Source of the DNA: Climacteris rufus
Taxonomy: Eukaryota; Chordata; Aves; Passeriformes; Climacteridae
DNA length: 64,000 bases
Assembly (NCBI GenBank): GCA_013398175.1
Contig: VZRZ01006181.1
Location: 1,945,641-2,009,640 of the forward strand
Reading direction: 5' to 3'
Shown: one piece after another, positions 1-11,700 of the stretch
Layout of the letters: every line of letters begins with the position of its first letter
Position numbering within the stretch: the first letter of the stretch is position 1
The notes under the pieces: model-generated
What the model was told of the DNA's origin: nothing
Seen by the model: the letters and a program-made list of their open reading frames with translations, nothing else
Database searches by the model: none
Translations under genes and position numbers: made by a program

Positions 1-1754
1 TTGCAGCTGACTTTCTGTCACCTTGTCAACGTCCTTTGCCCCTCCTTGTCCTGCTTTCTCCTCTGTGATGGAAAACCTTTGTTGTGGAATTTTTGAGGGG
101 GTTTGTCTTTAAAAAAATTGAATTCATAATGTAAAGTGACAAACAATACTTGTGTACTCTTAGTATTTTTAGTGGTCTCACTGTTCATCCCACGCTTGTG
201 TAAGATGATAAATAACCAAATCAGTGTGAAACTCAGCTTTGTAGACAGAATTTATCCATTTACAAAGCTCCAAAGCCTCTTGTTTGTTAACAAGGCTCCT
301 TCATGCCTCCCGTTAGTCTGAAGGTTGAACAGAGAGTGCTGCAAATGGCTTTCTTCCCCCAGAACAATTAGGAAAGCAATATGAAACACCCTTTATCTTT
401 AAGGAGCCAGATCTTCAGCTTCCATAACCCATTCCCAAGCTAGGGGTTTTTGAACATTTCAGCTGAACTTGAATGTGCTGCAGTCTGAAATCCTCTTGAG
501 AGTACCATGACCTCACGGGTTTGGTATGCTTTAAGAGAAGACACGATCAGTCCTGCAAACAGCTGATCCCTTCTCTGTTCTTTAGCTCATTTTGGTCAGA
601 AGGAGACCTGCTCATCAAGATCATTGCAATACTGCTTTCCAGGCATTTGTCTCCCATCCATGTTATAGATTGTATTAAAATTACTGATGTTCAAAAGAAA
701 ATTAAACTTCTGGCTGTGCATACATAAGGCTTCCTGCATTTAAGTACAACATTTCTATCCAGTGGTCAGTAGAGGCACAAGTGAGTTGCTGCATTCAAAC
801 CTCCATAAACCTTTAAGAGGCCTTGGTCTGTGTTTGATCTATAACAAACGTTCAACAAGACCAAGCATCTCCTTGGCTAGTGCTCAAAATATTTTTCACA
901 CCAAATTATTTGAAAGTGACTGGGCAAACAGCAATTTTCAAACTGTTCAGATCCTTACAGGTGTAGAATGGGCTAAGTGAGTTTTTTAAGAGAACCAGTG
1001 CAAAGAGCATTAAATGCTTGTAAGTGTCACTTGCCTATGTCACCACTGTTCAAATATCATTACAGACGTGTCCCAGGGTTCTTCCCAAGGGTTATGTTAA
1101 GCTTTGGTGTAAGAATGTACTGTCAACAAGACAGGTCTTCAGAACTGCTTGGCTCTGCTGAATAGAGCTCAGTTTACTGAAATTCGTCTTTGAAAGTGGG
1201 AAGCTTTTCAAGAGCTCAGAAACTCTACAAAAGTAAATATGTAATTCTGCAGTAGTGTGGATTGAGTGTGTGTGCAGGTAATATGAGGAAAAGTTGCTTA
1301 TATAGCCCTTTTTTCTTTCTTAGTTGTTCTTTTTACTCCATAATTTTGTCCTTCCACCTAAATAGTACCCTATTCTTGATTACCCTGCCTGTTTCTCTAT
1401 AGGTTACAGAAAATTTGCTTTCTGTATCGATATATTTTAAAATGTGGTTTATTATATTTATTCTTACGTAATTATTATAGCTTCTCTGACATTTAGCTGT
1501 TGTCACTAAGACCACACAGCCTTTTGCAGTTCTAAAGAAGTATTTGTTAGCAGTTACAGGTTGTCAAGTATCCTAGATCACACAAAGTGAATTTCAGTTT
1601 ATTTACCTGATAATAGGTGAACATGTGGACTCAGACATATAGAGGCTGTTCTGTAGAGTGGAAAGATGCATTAGAGAAGGATTCTAAGTGTCTGCTATAG
1701 TGAAGAACAACCTGGCTCACAAGACAGATCTGATTGAAATAATGAATTGAAGAG
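1..1754. other. Unique non-coding DNA, no gene seen
   Basis: AT-rich single-copy-looking sequence. Open frames on both strands are short (60-72 codons), have no domain and no supporting splice or promoter context. I see no repeat family, RNA gene or clear regulatory module. It could be intron or intergenic DNA. Confidence 0.6.
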
Positions 1755-2060
1755 TTCAGGGTCAGTCTCTTCTCTCAAGTAACAAGCAGTACTTCAAGTG
1801 GAAGTGACCTCAAATTGCACCAGGTGAGTTTTAGGTTGGATATTGGGAAAAATTCCATCACTGAAGCAGTTGTCAAGCCCTGGAACAGGCTGCCTAGGGA
1901 AGTGGGTAAACCACCATCCCTGGAGGTATTTAAAAGATGTGTAGATGTGGTACTTAGGGATGTGGTTTAGTGGTGGGCTTGGCTTAAGCCACTGGCTTAA
2001 CAGTTGAACTCAATGATCTTAGACGGCTTTTCCAGTCTAAATAATTCTGTGATTCTATGT
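1755..2060 (+). mobile_element. CR1 LINE 3'-end fragment
   Basis: The segment follows the 3' untranslated part of avian CR1 in order. It begins with GTCAGTCTCTTCTCTCAAGT, continues with a block containing AGGTTGGATATTGGGAAAAA and GGAACAGGCTGCCTAGGGAA, then CATCCCTGGAGGTATTTAAA and TGTGTAGATGTGGTACTTAG. It finishes with the terminal repeat ATTCTGTG/ATTCTATG. The intact 3' terminus with no poly(A) tail is the CR1 hallmark, and the missing 5' part is the usual 5' truncation of these insertions. There is no coding capacity. Small internal differences, such as a duplicated GGCTTAA-type stretch near 1980-2000, show it is old. This is one of the clearest markers that the DNA is avian or reptilian. 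Confidence 0.93.
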
Positions 2061-2834
2061 CCAGTAAGAACAAATAAACACATTTGATTAGATTCTCAGA
2101 ATCCAAGAGCACTGAGATTTAAGGATTCAAGGCCTTACCTAGTTATAAGAGCAGACTGAAAGGCAGGAACCACCTTAAAAAATTGTATATCCCAAACTGT
2201 CCTTGCTTTGCAGTAGTAATCATACTCTGTTCATTTGAACTCTCCTGTAGCAGAAAGAATGAGAGAAGAATATTAGCTGACTCATTTTCTGCTGCCATAA
2301 AATTGCACTTTCCCCAGGCAAAAGAATGCAGAATCTTTTGCTGCTCGCTCTCTTAGATCTCCATATTATACCTGTGTGGCATCATGTTTCTGGGTGAATG
2401 TACAATCACGTGCTAGCCAAGAAGGGCAGGAGATATGTATCCATACCAAGCAGCAGTTGGCAGGTCTCTCTTCTGAATTTAGGACTAAATGCCTCCATTT
2501 ATGAGGACCCTGTAAGAGTTTGAATCACTGTCTTGGTCTCAGGATATGTGATTTAAGCTTACAGGAACTGACCATGCTTTTAGCTGTAATATTGAGGAAA
2601 CATATGATGAGATAACATGGCGTATATTTATATTGTGAAGACTAAGTGTAAATTGCAGAATACTGTCTAGATTTTCACAGCATTTGGAATCTGTGGGCTG
2701 AGAAGTTTATGTGTACTGCTGAGCAAGTTGTAGGGAGCGCAGACTCATCCAAACTGACAACTGTTGGTCCAAGAACTTACTGCTGCGCAAATTGAAAAGC
2801 TTGTGCTGAACAAGAGGAGCACTGATATTGGAAA
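2061..2834. other. Unique non-coding DNA, nothing recognised
   Basis: No repeat, RNA gene or convincing open frame. AT-rich with scattered octamer-like words, but no cluster that stands out. Confidence 0.55.
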
Positions 2835-2945
2835 TGTGGTTTAGTGATTATGAGCCAGACCAGGACTCAGGCAATTTGAGCTGTAGTCTCTGCTCTGCAA
2901 TGGACTGGGTGATCTCCAGCAAGTTATGTCTATACTAATAAATCA
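2835..2945 (+). repeat. Possible MIR / CORE-SINE relic
   Basis: The segment matches, in order, the 5' half of the MIR consensus as I remember it: a GACTCAGG word, a GCTGTAGTCTCTGCTCTGC stretch corresponding to the 'tagtcctggctctgcc' part, then GGGTGATCTCCAGCAAGTTA corresponding to 'gtgaccttgggcaagtcac'. MIR and related CORE-SINEs predate the amniote radiation and survive in birds as short decayed pieces, so this degree of divergence is expected. A masking run with MIR and AmnSINE models would settle it. Confidence 0.45.
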
Positions 2946-3811
2946 AATGTACCTTGCAGCATTTTCAGGCAGTAAAGCCACCTGGCATGGAATCAGACCT
3001 ATGGTAGTAAACCACTGGTAATTCCTAATAGTGTAGCTTCATGCAGCTTTCTACTTATGAATGGCCCCTGGATCATCCATGGCTTGGAACTGGAGTAAAT
3101 ACAAATTTTAACAGGCCAAGTCTTATGCCAGCAAACTTGTATACAGTTTATTAACATAACTTCATCTGTGCCCATTCAAATTTACTGGTACAGCACACCC
3201 TTAGTTGCTGTATCCATGTCTCAAGTGACAGTCTGGGAGAACAGTCAAGCTCCTACTGGGGCAACAAGGGGAACATGACTTCCTCCTCTCTCCTTTTGCA
3301 GTCCTTTGTTGTGATGGGAAGAAGCCTTAGCTACATGGCCTGAAGGAGAAGGAAGCAGTGGGCACTCCAGCCGGGTCCCTCACTTACACTGAGACAATAA
3401 AGACACCAGCTTTGTAAATTACAATGCATTACTCTTTCTATATCTATAAAATGATGATAACAGAGTTTCCTGACTTAGAAAATATTATTTAAGGCAGCAT
3501 ACTAAGTGTTGAAGTTAAAAAGAAATATTAAATAATTGCTTTGTTAGCCAAGCACTGTCTTGGTATCCTTAACTTGTTCCTGGATTTGTGGAATCATCCC
3601 ATATGGGCAGGTTGTTCTAAACTGTACATGATGTGTTTCTCTTACAGTCAGTTCTCCAATACACAAAGTAATAGGAGGTAGAAGATCCATGTCTTTGCTT
3701 CATCCAAGCTAATATGAGCTTGGAAGGTGGCCAGATGAACCATTCATTGATCCCCTGTGCCTTGGCCATTGGTAGGGATTGTGTGATGCTTCTGACAACT
3801 GTAGAAAAGCA
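2946..3811. other. Unique DNA with an exon-like block
   Basis: No repeat recognised. At 3281-3301 a pyrimidine-rich tract ends in TTTTGCAG, a good + strand 3' splice site. An AATAAA hexamer lies about 95 bases downstream at 3396-3401. Together these could mark a short terminal exon of a non-coding transcript, but both signals are common by chance. Nothing else is seen. Confidence 0.35.
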
Positions 3812-3893
3812 AAAAGGAGGTGTAGGGAGGTTGGACTAGATGAGGTTGGCCCACTGTGTTCACTTCCAAGATAACCCATTCTATGACTCTGTA
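3812..3893 (+). mobile_element. CR1 LINE terminal fragment
   Basis: A short 5'-truncated CR1 end. GGGAGGTTGGACTAGATGAG is the family's 'gggttggactagatga' block, followed by a decayed version of 'ggtcccttccaaccc', and it ends with CCATTCTATGACTCTGTAA, a mutated copy of the terminal ATTCTATG repeat. Only about 80 bases remain. It lies in the same orientation as the copy at 1.75-2.06 kb but is more diverged and is therefore a separate, older insertion. Confidence 0.85.
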
Positions 3894-6524
3894 ACCCAGG
3901 AACCTAGGAGATCTTCAAGGCTTTAAAATACTTGGATCCTACCTTACTACTCATCAGGCCAAACAGGTTTCTTCCAACAGCAGATAATATGGTCGTTGTG
4001 GGGCAAAAAATCCTAATGTGCCAGTCATTCTTATCTCTTACACATTCCCTGTGGGAGCACGGTGTTCAGGCTATTCAGCATTTATCTGGTGGTGTTCACA
4101 TTAGAATAGACAAATGAAACAACCAGAGTTCCCAGTGAAAAAGGAATAGTGTAATATGTCCATTCACTGGCTTTTGCACGGTTGACTTTAGACCCACCAA
4201 CTGAGCCTGTCTATTTTATTATTGTCTCATCAGCAGATGGGTGGCTTTTGTTTGCAGAGATGTGCTTTGCCTTCCCGATGTTTGAGAAACACCCTTCACA
4301 GAGCTGAAAGAATCTCACTGTGCACTTCAGAATATGGAATTATAATTTGACATTTGCAAATTCACGTCCTCCTGAAATGCCCTTCTTTTGGATTGCGTAG
4401 GACTGCAAGAGCAGTGCAGCCTGCTAAGTGGGAAATTGAGGTAACTTCCCCAGCTCTAGCACTTGGTGGCTGTCACCCTCACCCCATTTATACCACACAG
4501 ATCAACCCATACATTACAGTATTTTTTAAAGGCTCTCTGCTAAGCCATACAATGCAATTTTAAAATACAGTGCTGCTACCGGAATCACAAAAGGGCCTTC
4601 CAGGACCTTCAGAAATTCGGCAAACCTGAGTCCTAGAAAGCAGCTACTTTCCCTGGTGCTTGAAATCTTACAGATCTGAAATTCTATTAATGTAGAAGGG
4701 AGCTTCTGTGAAATTCAGTGTCTTTTTCTCAAAGACACCACCATACGTTGCAGAAGAACATTCTCCTATATCTTATTTAAAGAATAAAGAATAAGAAATT
4801 TTCCCACACTAACATGACTTCCTCTTCAGTTTTGGTGGCTGCTATACTTGTCTTTTCTGCTTCTTTACTGACCTCTGCCAAGGTCTTGACAACACACTGG
4901 CAAGATAGAGTCTTGTGCTGCCTGCCATTCATTGAATATTCTGAATGAGCTCTTTGCTCATTTCTGCCTCCCACTAGGTCCTCCTTCCCTGTCTGTAAGA
5001 ATGGACCTCAACTAATTTATCAAGACCTATATAGTATGAAGGAGTCAAAGCTCCACTGAAATTAGGGCAGTAATCACAAAGGATCTTGATAGCAGAGGAA
5101 GTCCTGTTTAGGATACTTCCAGGTCATGCTTTCTCCTTGTGGATTGCACGCGTGTGGTTATAGATATAAGCTATTTGGTTACATTTGAAGAGCTCAGGTA
5201 TTTGTACAATTTTCACAAAAATTTCCTATCTCTTCCTATTTTCTGCCTTCAGGTCAGTAACATCCTCTTTTTCCCTGCTTTTTATTCCTCTAAGTTGTTG
5301 AATAAAGGTTTGCATTTCTTACATTAACATTCTGTCCCCAAAGCTCACTCTCCACTGTAATGATGTTGTCAGGGAGGTTTGCTGGAATCCCACACCATGT
5401 TTGTTCCAGCCCCAGCTCAGTAATTGTGTTTCTTGGTTTTCTTCTGTATCAAGCAGAACTGTTTTCATAAGTAAACATGTTCCCACTCCTGGTTCTTTAT
5501 CCATACATACCTTGTTTCAAAAACTTCTTTGAAATCTGCATAAACACCACATTTTCTCTAGAAATACCTCGGTCAGAATAATGATCATTTGCATGTTAAT
5601 AGCTCCATCTCCGTAGGTGGTTGTTAGTTGTTACTGGTCTTGCTTGCTACAATGAATTCAAATCCTTTTTTTAGTCCTAATCTTAATTGCAAAATGATTG
5701 TATTTTTCCATAAATCCCTGTATTTCAGTAATTTTAATCTATATCAAATATGATTTCTTGACATGCTATCATCTGCTTTGTCTTTTATGCTTAGGCTCTG
5801 CACATGTTCCAATAGACTTGCTAATTATCAAAGCAATTTGGGGTTTGAACTGAAAATGGGCCCTTAGCCAATTCTTTCCCACCAAACTTTGATACAGAAC
5901 AAAATGAGATTTGAACTTTGTGTCTTGACTCCACACTCTTTGCTCTTCATCCCTTCAGCTGTATCTGGCAGTTAAGAGACTGACCTTCAAAGTACTGCTG
6001 GCACCATCATTTCCACTCTGGGTGAGTGAGGTTGCTGGGGTGGAAGGTTCCCTGTCACCATCATTTCAACATCTGTGGCCATTACAGCACCAAATACTTG
6101 ATGCTTAGGATATACAGCAATGTAGAATTTGTGTTTTAAAGGGACAGTACTAAAGGGAACTATGTTGTTCCTGATACTGTAGATGAGCCACTGAGGACAA
6201 GAATTTTGTCTGTGGATGCACATCCAATAAGATCTTTCCCAATGTACCATTCTGTAAGGGCTCAGTTTCGAGGATGGCTTGGGCCCCACTTGCCTATGTG
6301 TTGGAGATAAAACAGTCCTGAGTTAAGTGCCCACATGCCTTTCCTCTGCCATATAGGAAAAGGTAAATGTACAGAAGTGTGACTCAGGAAAGTCAGAATG
6401 CAGAGGGGAAAGCCACCTGAAGTTGTTCCTAGGAAATGCTAAGTTAAATACTATGGCCTTTACCGTAAACCTCCTAGGGACTTAGCTATTCCTGCTTATC
6501 ATTCCTGTTTCTGAACATGAACTT
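3894..6524. other. Unique non-coding DNA
   Basis: No repeat family or gene recognised. A minus-strand open frame at 5987-6289 (100 codons) shows no domain or codon signature. A pyrimidine tract at 5225-5252 runs into CAG followed at once by GTCAGT, noted separately as a possible splice juxtaposition. The stretch 5580-5620 contains an ATTTGCAT octamer and TTAAT words but is otherwise unremarkable. Confidence 0.5.
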
Positions 6525-6527
6525 TGC

Positions 6528-6586
6528 AGAATCATAGAAATTCTGTTTGGAGGGATGCTCTAAAGGCTTCTGGCCCAGCATCCTTT
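6528..6586 (-). mobile_element. CR1 LINE terminal fragment, reverse
   Basis: AGAATCATAGAAATTCTGTT is the reverse complement of the CR1 terminal repeat region, followed by TTGGAGGGATGCTCTAAAGG, corresponding to the reversed 'gggacctttaaagg' block, and GCCCAGCATCC in place of 'agtccaacccc'. About 60 bases survive. It is the only one of the six CR1 pieces on the minus strand. The shortness and the divergence make the exact limits uncertain. Confidence 0.65.
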
Positions 6587-8483
6587 CTTGATTGTTCTTT
6601 TTTGGTTTTGGGAATATCTGATGGTGCAATCCAGTAGTGTGCAGGAAAGTCTGAGCTGGTCTATGTTCTTTCCTAAGAACTGTCAACTCCGGAGCTGTCT
6701 TTTAGATTCACTGCCACTGACTTTATACCAGATGTTTGCAATGGCAGGGTTGTTCCTCCTCAGCTTCAACAGGCCGAATTGCCCATTACTGTCTGTTCTA
6801 TGTATTTGTAGCACAAAATGGCTGCAACAAAAGCCCACTGTAGGTCAGGGGCCTGCTATGGCAGGCTTTGTGCATGCTGTCATGAGACATGCTTCAGAAA
6901 AGAACTTTCTGAAAATAAATGAAAAGGCACTGGTATGATTTTAGCCAAACCTTGTGAGTCTGTGGCCCACTCATTTCGCATTGCAGAGAATGCCAGGCAA
7001 TATATTCTCGAGGAGAAATGTCAAATTATGCAATACACTCAGGTCCCACAAAAGAGTGGAGCATTATTTAATCAGTGCTAATTTAAAAGTTTGTGTGACT
7101 TCTTGAAATTGGCAGTACCAGATTCCCAAGATGATGTAAATCTGCTTTCTGACTGATCTTCCATCCAAAGCTGGAAATCCTTCTCAGGCTGCCTGTCTCT
7201 ACAGGCTATTCTCCTGAACTCAGCATATCCAGGCACTGTAGAGGTGTGTAAGTAGGGTGAATGTGGGAGTGGAGGCTGGGCTATTATGTTTTGAAACAAT
7301 CCTTTCTTTTTGGCTTATAGATCACTGAATTGTAAGATAACTGGGACTGGTCTTTTCCTGAAGAGCAGAGATTTTCTCTAATGCTGTCCCATGTCTGCAA
7401 AACTGGGTTTGTCTGTCTAAGGCAGAACTTTCCAAAATGCACTGTAGCTTCATGGTCCCTTCAGGAAAACACACCCCTCATAAATGGATGTGCCTGCAAA
7501 GATCAGAAGATTTTAATGTACATAGTAGCACGTGCAACTTGTACATTAATTCTGCTTTATTGTCCACAGTGTGAACCTCAAAACAGTGTGCATCTCTCAT
7601 GATTTCTTTAGAGCAACAGAAGGAGAAAGGCTCCTGTTTGACAGCAATTTAACCTGTGAGGTAGGGAGGCTATAGGAAAATTAACTTATCCATATACTGC
7701 AATTCATACTGCAAACCCATCATGTTGCACTAGATCCATGAAGGTGTTTATTTTCACATGCAACAACGTAGTGCTGGCCATCTTTCTTCCCATCAATGGA
7801 CAGGACACAAAAAGGTAAAAGAAAGTCCCCAAGCTGCCAGCAGCAGAAATTTGTTCTTGCAACACCTCCCCATCCCTTGTTACTGAGAGTGAGGATATTG
7901 AGTCTTCTCTGCTTAACCTCCCATTGGAACAGCTTGCACACTGTACTCTTGTACTGACGGCTGTCAGCTGTCTTCCTTGCACTGCCTGATCCAACATCCA
8001 CTTCAAGTGCAGATCACTCAACTGAGTAAGACAGCTTTCTCTCCATTGGCTCACAGGCCTAATGGAAATAACACTGACCATCGACATGGGAAACCCAAGC
8101 TCCAGGCTTTCCTCTGCTTCAGGTTGCTTGAAACTCATCCTTACCTCCGACAAAAGCAACCTACTTGCAAAGTGACTCCTTTGGGTCCAGTGTTCTAGAA
8201 CTCACAAGTGAGTCATAGTAGGAAACTCTCAGACATCAGGAAAGGTTCCCTATCAAGACCAGAATCTTACAGAGAAGAGGCCCACACTTGTATTCAGTTT
8301 CACATAGTTTTTGGAAGGAAGAGCTTCTCTTAACCTTCTGGGCACACTCTTCCTGTTGTAGCCCAGTGCACCAGTTTGATGTGTTCAGGATGAGAGCTGG
8401 CTCCTGTAGAACTCTTCATCTCCCTCAGTGACATGGGAATCTGTGTTGAGTTTGAGGCTCAACAATTCAGCAAGTATATGGAG
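6587..8483. other. Unique non-coding DNA
   Basis: Contains one of the longest open frames of the window (minus strand 7704-8159, 151 codons), overlapped by a second minus-strand frame and a plus-strand one. None has a recognisable domain, signal peptide or biased codon use, so I do not call a gene. At 7290-7335 a TTTCTTTTTGGCTTATAG acceptor is followed after 11 bases by GTAAGA; this is probably chance. Confidence 0.5.
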
Positions 8484-8760
8484 AAACTGGGGAGGGTCTA
8501 GTGGAGACAACTGCTAAGCTGATTGTGGCCTATGGCACACATCCTGTGAAGACAGATTGAAGGATCTAAGCTTGTTTAATGTAGTGAAGAGGAGCTAAAA
8601 GCCTGTGGTATTTGAAGTATAACTACTAAGAAAGAACCAAATTTTTATAAGTAGCAGTAGACAGTAAAACATTGGCAACAGTCAAGCTGTGGCTTGGGAG
8701 GTTTAGATGGGATGTTAGGAAAGGGTTTGCACTGGGAGGGTGATGCAGCACTGGCAGAGG
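8484..8760 (+). mobile_element. CR1 LINE 3' fragment, decayed
   Basis: The order of blocks matches the 3' part of CR1 as in the 1.75 kb copy but with heavy decay. GATTGAAGGATCTAAGCTTG stands for 'agggagctgggcttg', then GTGAAGAGGAGCTAAAAGCC for 'gagaagaggaggctga', then GGGATGTTAGGAAAGGGTTT for 'ggatattaggaaaaa', and GGGAGGGTGATGCAGCACTG for 'gagggtggtcaagcactgg'. The terminal repeat is missing, so the fragment is truncated at both ends. No coding capacity. Confidence 0.75.
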
Positions 8761-11700
8761 TATCCTGTGATTTGTGGAGTCTTCTACTTGGGGGCTCTCA
8801 GGACCCTCCTATGTGAGCTATCAAAGGAACAGCGAAATAAACTCATTGGTCTTCTTTGTAGTGAGTGGGGATTAAACCTAGCAGAAGACATAGCTTTAGG
8901 ACTTGTTATAAAGGTATTTTTTTAATTACAGGAAGGTTATTTTAGGTCTTTGTGCAGTCATTTTTTCCTGCCTTGCCTAGGCTTTTTTGGTGATCTTCTT
9001 TCGTAGGGCAGCTGCGTCTGCATTGGGCAGCTACATTTTCAGAGCAGTACTGCTGTGAGCATTTGTGGGGGTGGAACTGCTGTTGCTGGTTTAGTGCAGT
9101 TGTTGGGAAAGATTAGAACAGATTGGTACTGTGTGAAGCTGATGTCACAGGCTTTTATGGAATACACTCATAGTGGGATCTAAAAGTTTTACCAGCATGA
9201 ATTTGGGAGGGTTGTTTCATGTACAGCTGGGAAAGTAGAAAATGAACAGAGCATGTAAAAACTTATTTTATTCCTTCCCTAAGTCTGTTTCCAAACCTCT
9301 GGTACTCACTGAGCATTGTTTCTGTAATTATGGAAGGTAGACTGGAGTGGATATGATGGAAAGGAGGAATAGATTACCACTCCTTTGGAGGGTCCTTATG
9401 GAGGAGTGATGAGGCAAGAATGGAGGGGGAAAATAATCACAAAGAAATTATGCTGGGAAGAGATCAATAACCTGAAAATTACTCGTGTCACTTGACGCCA
9501 GAACAGATCTGTTTAAAACCTTTCCCTCTATAGAGGAGTAATCTTGAAATTGACCCATTCTGCCTAGTTTATTCTCTTCATGTTAAAGCAACAAAGAAAT
9601 TGTTGAAAAAGCAATGCTGCTTTCTTTTTTTTCAACAAAAGAGTTGCAGTCAGCTCCTTTCCAACTTGTACACAGATTCCACCAACTAGAGCAGGACTTG
9701 GAAAGACCTGCCTGTGATCTCTTGCATAGTATAAACATTAAATACAGCTCATCCAAATGGAGAATGGTCTAACAAATGAACTCCCCAGAGAGTGATTGCA
9801 GGGAACTCTTCCAGAGATTAAGGCAGACAAGCACATAAAAGTGATTATGTTCTGTTACCTTGTGAGGCCTGTGGGTAATGCTGCAGTACAGATAGATTGT
9901 GACAGGAAGAGGCAAACGGATTGGGAGTGGTGGAAGTGGAGAACTACAAAAAGCTTGGTATGATGGCAAGCTGTGAATGGAGATGGTGGTGTCCTTTCTT
10001 CTGGAGGCTGAAGAGGGTTGTAAGAAGAGAAGGGGCATAACCTCACCAGACCACACAGTGAGGAGCCCCCACAGCATGAGAGAATTGAGCAAGCAGAGAG
10101 ACTCTTATTTTTAAATGTTGGAAGGTTTTGTTTTATAAAGCGCCTTACTCCTTTTCTGCCCTCAGTCTCATCAACTTGCTTGTTCCACTAGAAGACACAC
10201 AGTCCAGCAGAGCTTTTAAGAGCACAAAAGGATAAGAGAAGCCAAGGACACAAGCCAAGTAATGGTGAAGGATTACCTTGGATTTCCAAGCTCAGCTGAT
10301 GAGATGCCAGGCAGTGTTATTTTAATTCCATAACAATGAGTTAGTCCCTGTTTGTAGTCTCTTCTCTTCTTTCTCTGGCTCATTTCTTTGTGGAAGGATC
10401 ACTGAAGAGTTACATGTCTAGGTTTTCAGTTATCTACACATCCACCTGTGTTAAATTTGCTTGACTTCCTTACATCTTTTTTTTAAAAAAATTAAAACAA
10501 TATTTATTTTGCTTATTGTATGACAGTAAGAGGTGAATTCTGTGCACTACTAAGTGTATAATATTTGCAAATGTGTAGCTACTCTTTATATACAAGACTA
10601 TTTGGTTAAAGCTGCTTGTATCTTGCTGGAATGATTTTCATGTTCATATCTCATCTTTGGCTTTTATATAGGTGAATATTTCAGTTGTATCTTGGTTTGA
10701 ATTCTGCCAGACTCACATTGTTCTTGTTTAAACAAAACCTGTAGTTTTCAATTTTACTCCAATTCTCATTAAGAAAACACAAAGCTTTTGGCACTCATTA
10801 AGGTGTAATCTAAACAGTGCAAATAGTACCCAACTCAAGAGTCTTTAGGGAATGAGAAGGATGAATTCATGAGCAGGATGATGAGGTCAAGCAGATCAAT
10901 TAATAGTCTTGGAATTTCCAGGTAAACTACTTACAGTAGTATTTTTTAATAAAGACAAGAGTTTACACTTGTTTTTCAGAAAAGACTTGTACACTGAGCA
11001 GTCCAAACTCATTTGATTTACCTCTCTAGTTGCTTACATCTGTTTCTTAAAATGGAATAGAGGCCAAGGGCCAGATTTCCAAAGGTATTCAGGCATTTCA
11101 TGATGCAGATAAATACATAGTGAAATACTAAAAACCCTCCATTAGGTTGCTCACCTTTCAGTTAAATCAATGAGGATTAGTTAGGCATGTGCCTTTAAGA
11201 ACACTGCTTTGTGATTACCCCCATCATTAGGCATCATTTAAGTCTTTTCAGAAGCTTTGTCTGTGCTTCCATTTCCACTCTGTGCAATTCAGACAATGGC
11301 TTTTCTTTCCATTGCTACCCTATTCAGAATATCAGTATGTCATAAATAGGGTCATATGGAGTCCTTTAAATGGAAGTGCAATAAAAGCCTCTCTGTAGCA
11401 GCTAGGAGAATTTCCTCCAGGGCTTAAGGGTGTTGCAGAGTGGAAGAGCAAAGTAGTCGATAGGATGACTGAAAAATGAGAAAGGACAAGCGTATTCCAA
11501 GCCATCTGTTCCTTTGGAAAATGGAGCCTGTATAGGTTAACACCTGCTTTCATCTACTCAACATGATGCTGAACACATCTTCCATGCTTTTGACTGAATT
11601 ACATCCTGGGTACTGTTTCTGGATATATTGAGACATTAAATTTATGCAAGCACAATGCATTTTTCCCTTGCTTCAGCTGCAGCTAAGAGTAGGAACCAGT

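Noticed and set aside
7290..7335. 11-base microexon-like segment after TTTTTGGCTTATAG
   Set aside because: The donor lacks a good exon-side consensus and the acceptor tract is short.
7704..8159. Minus-strand open frame of 151 codons
   Set aside because: No domain, competing frames on both strands, no exon signals at its limits; length is within chance for 64 kb.
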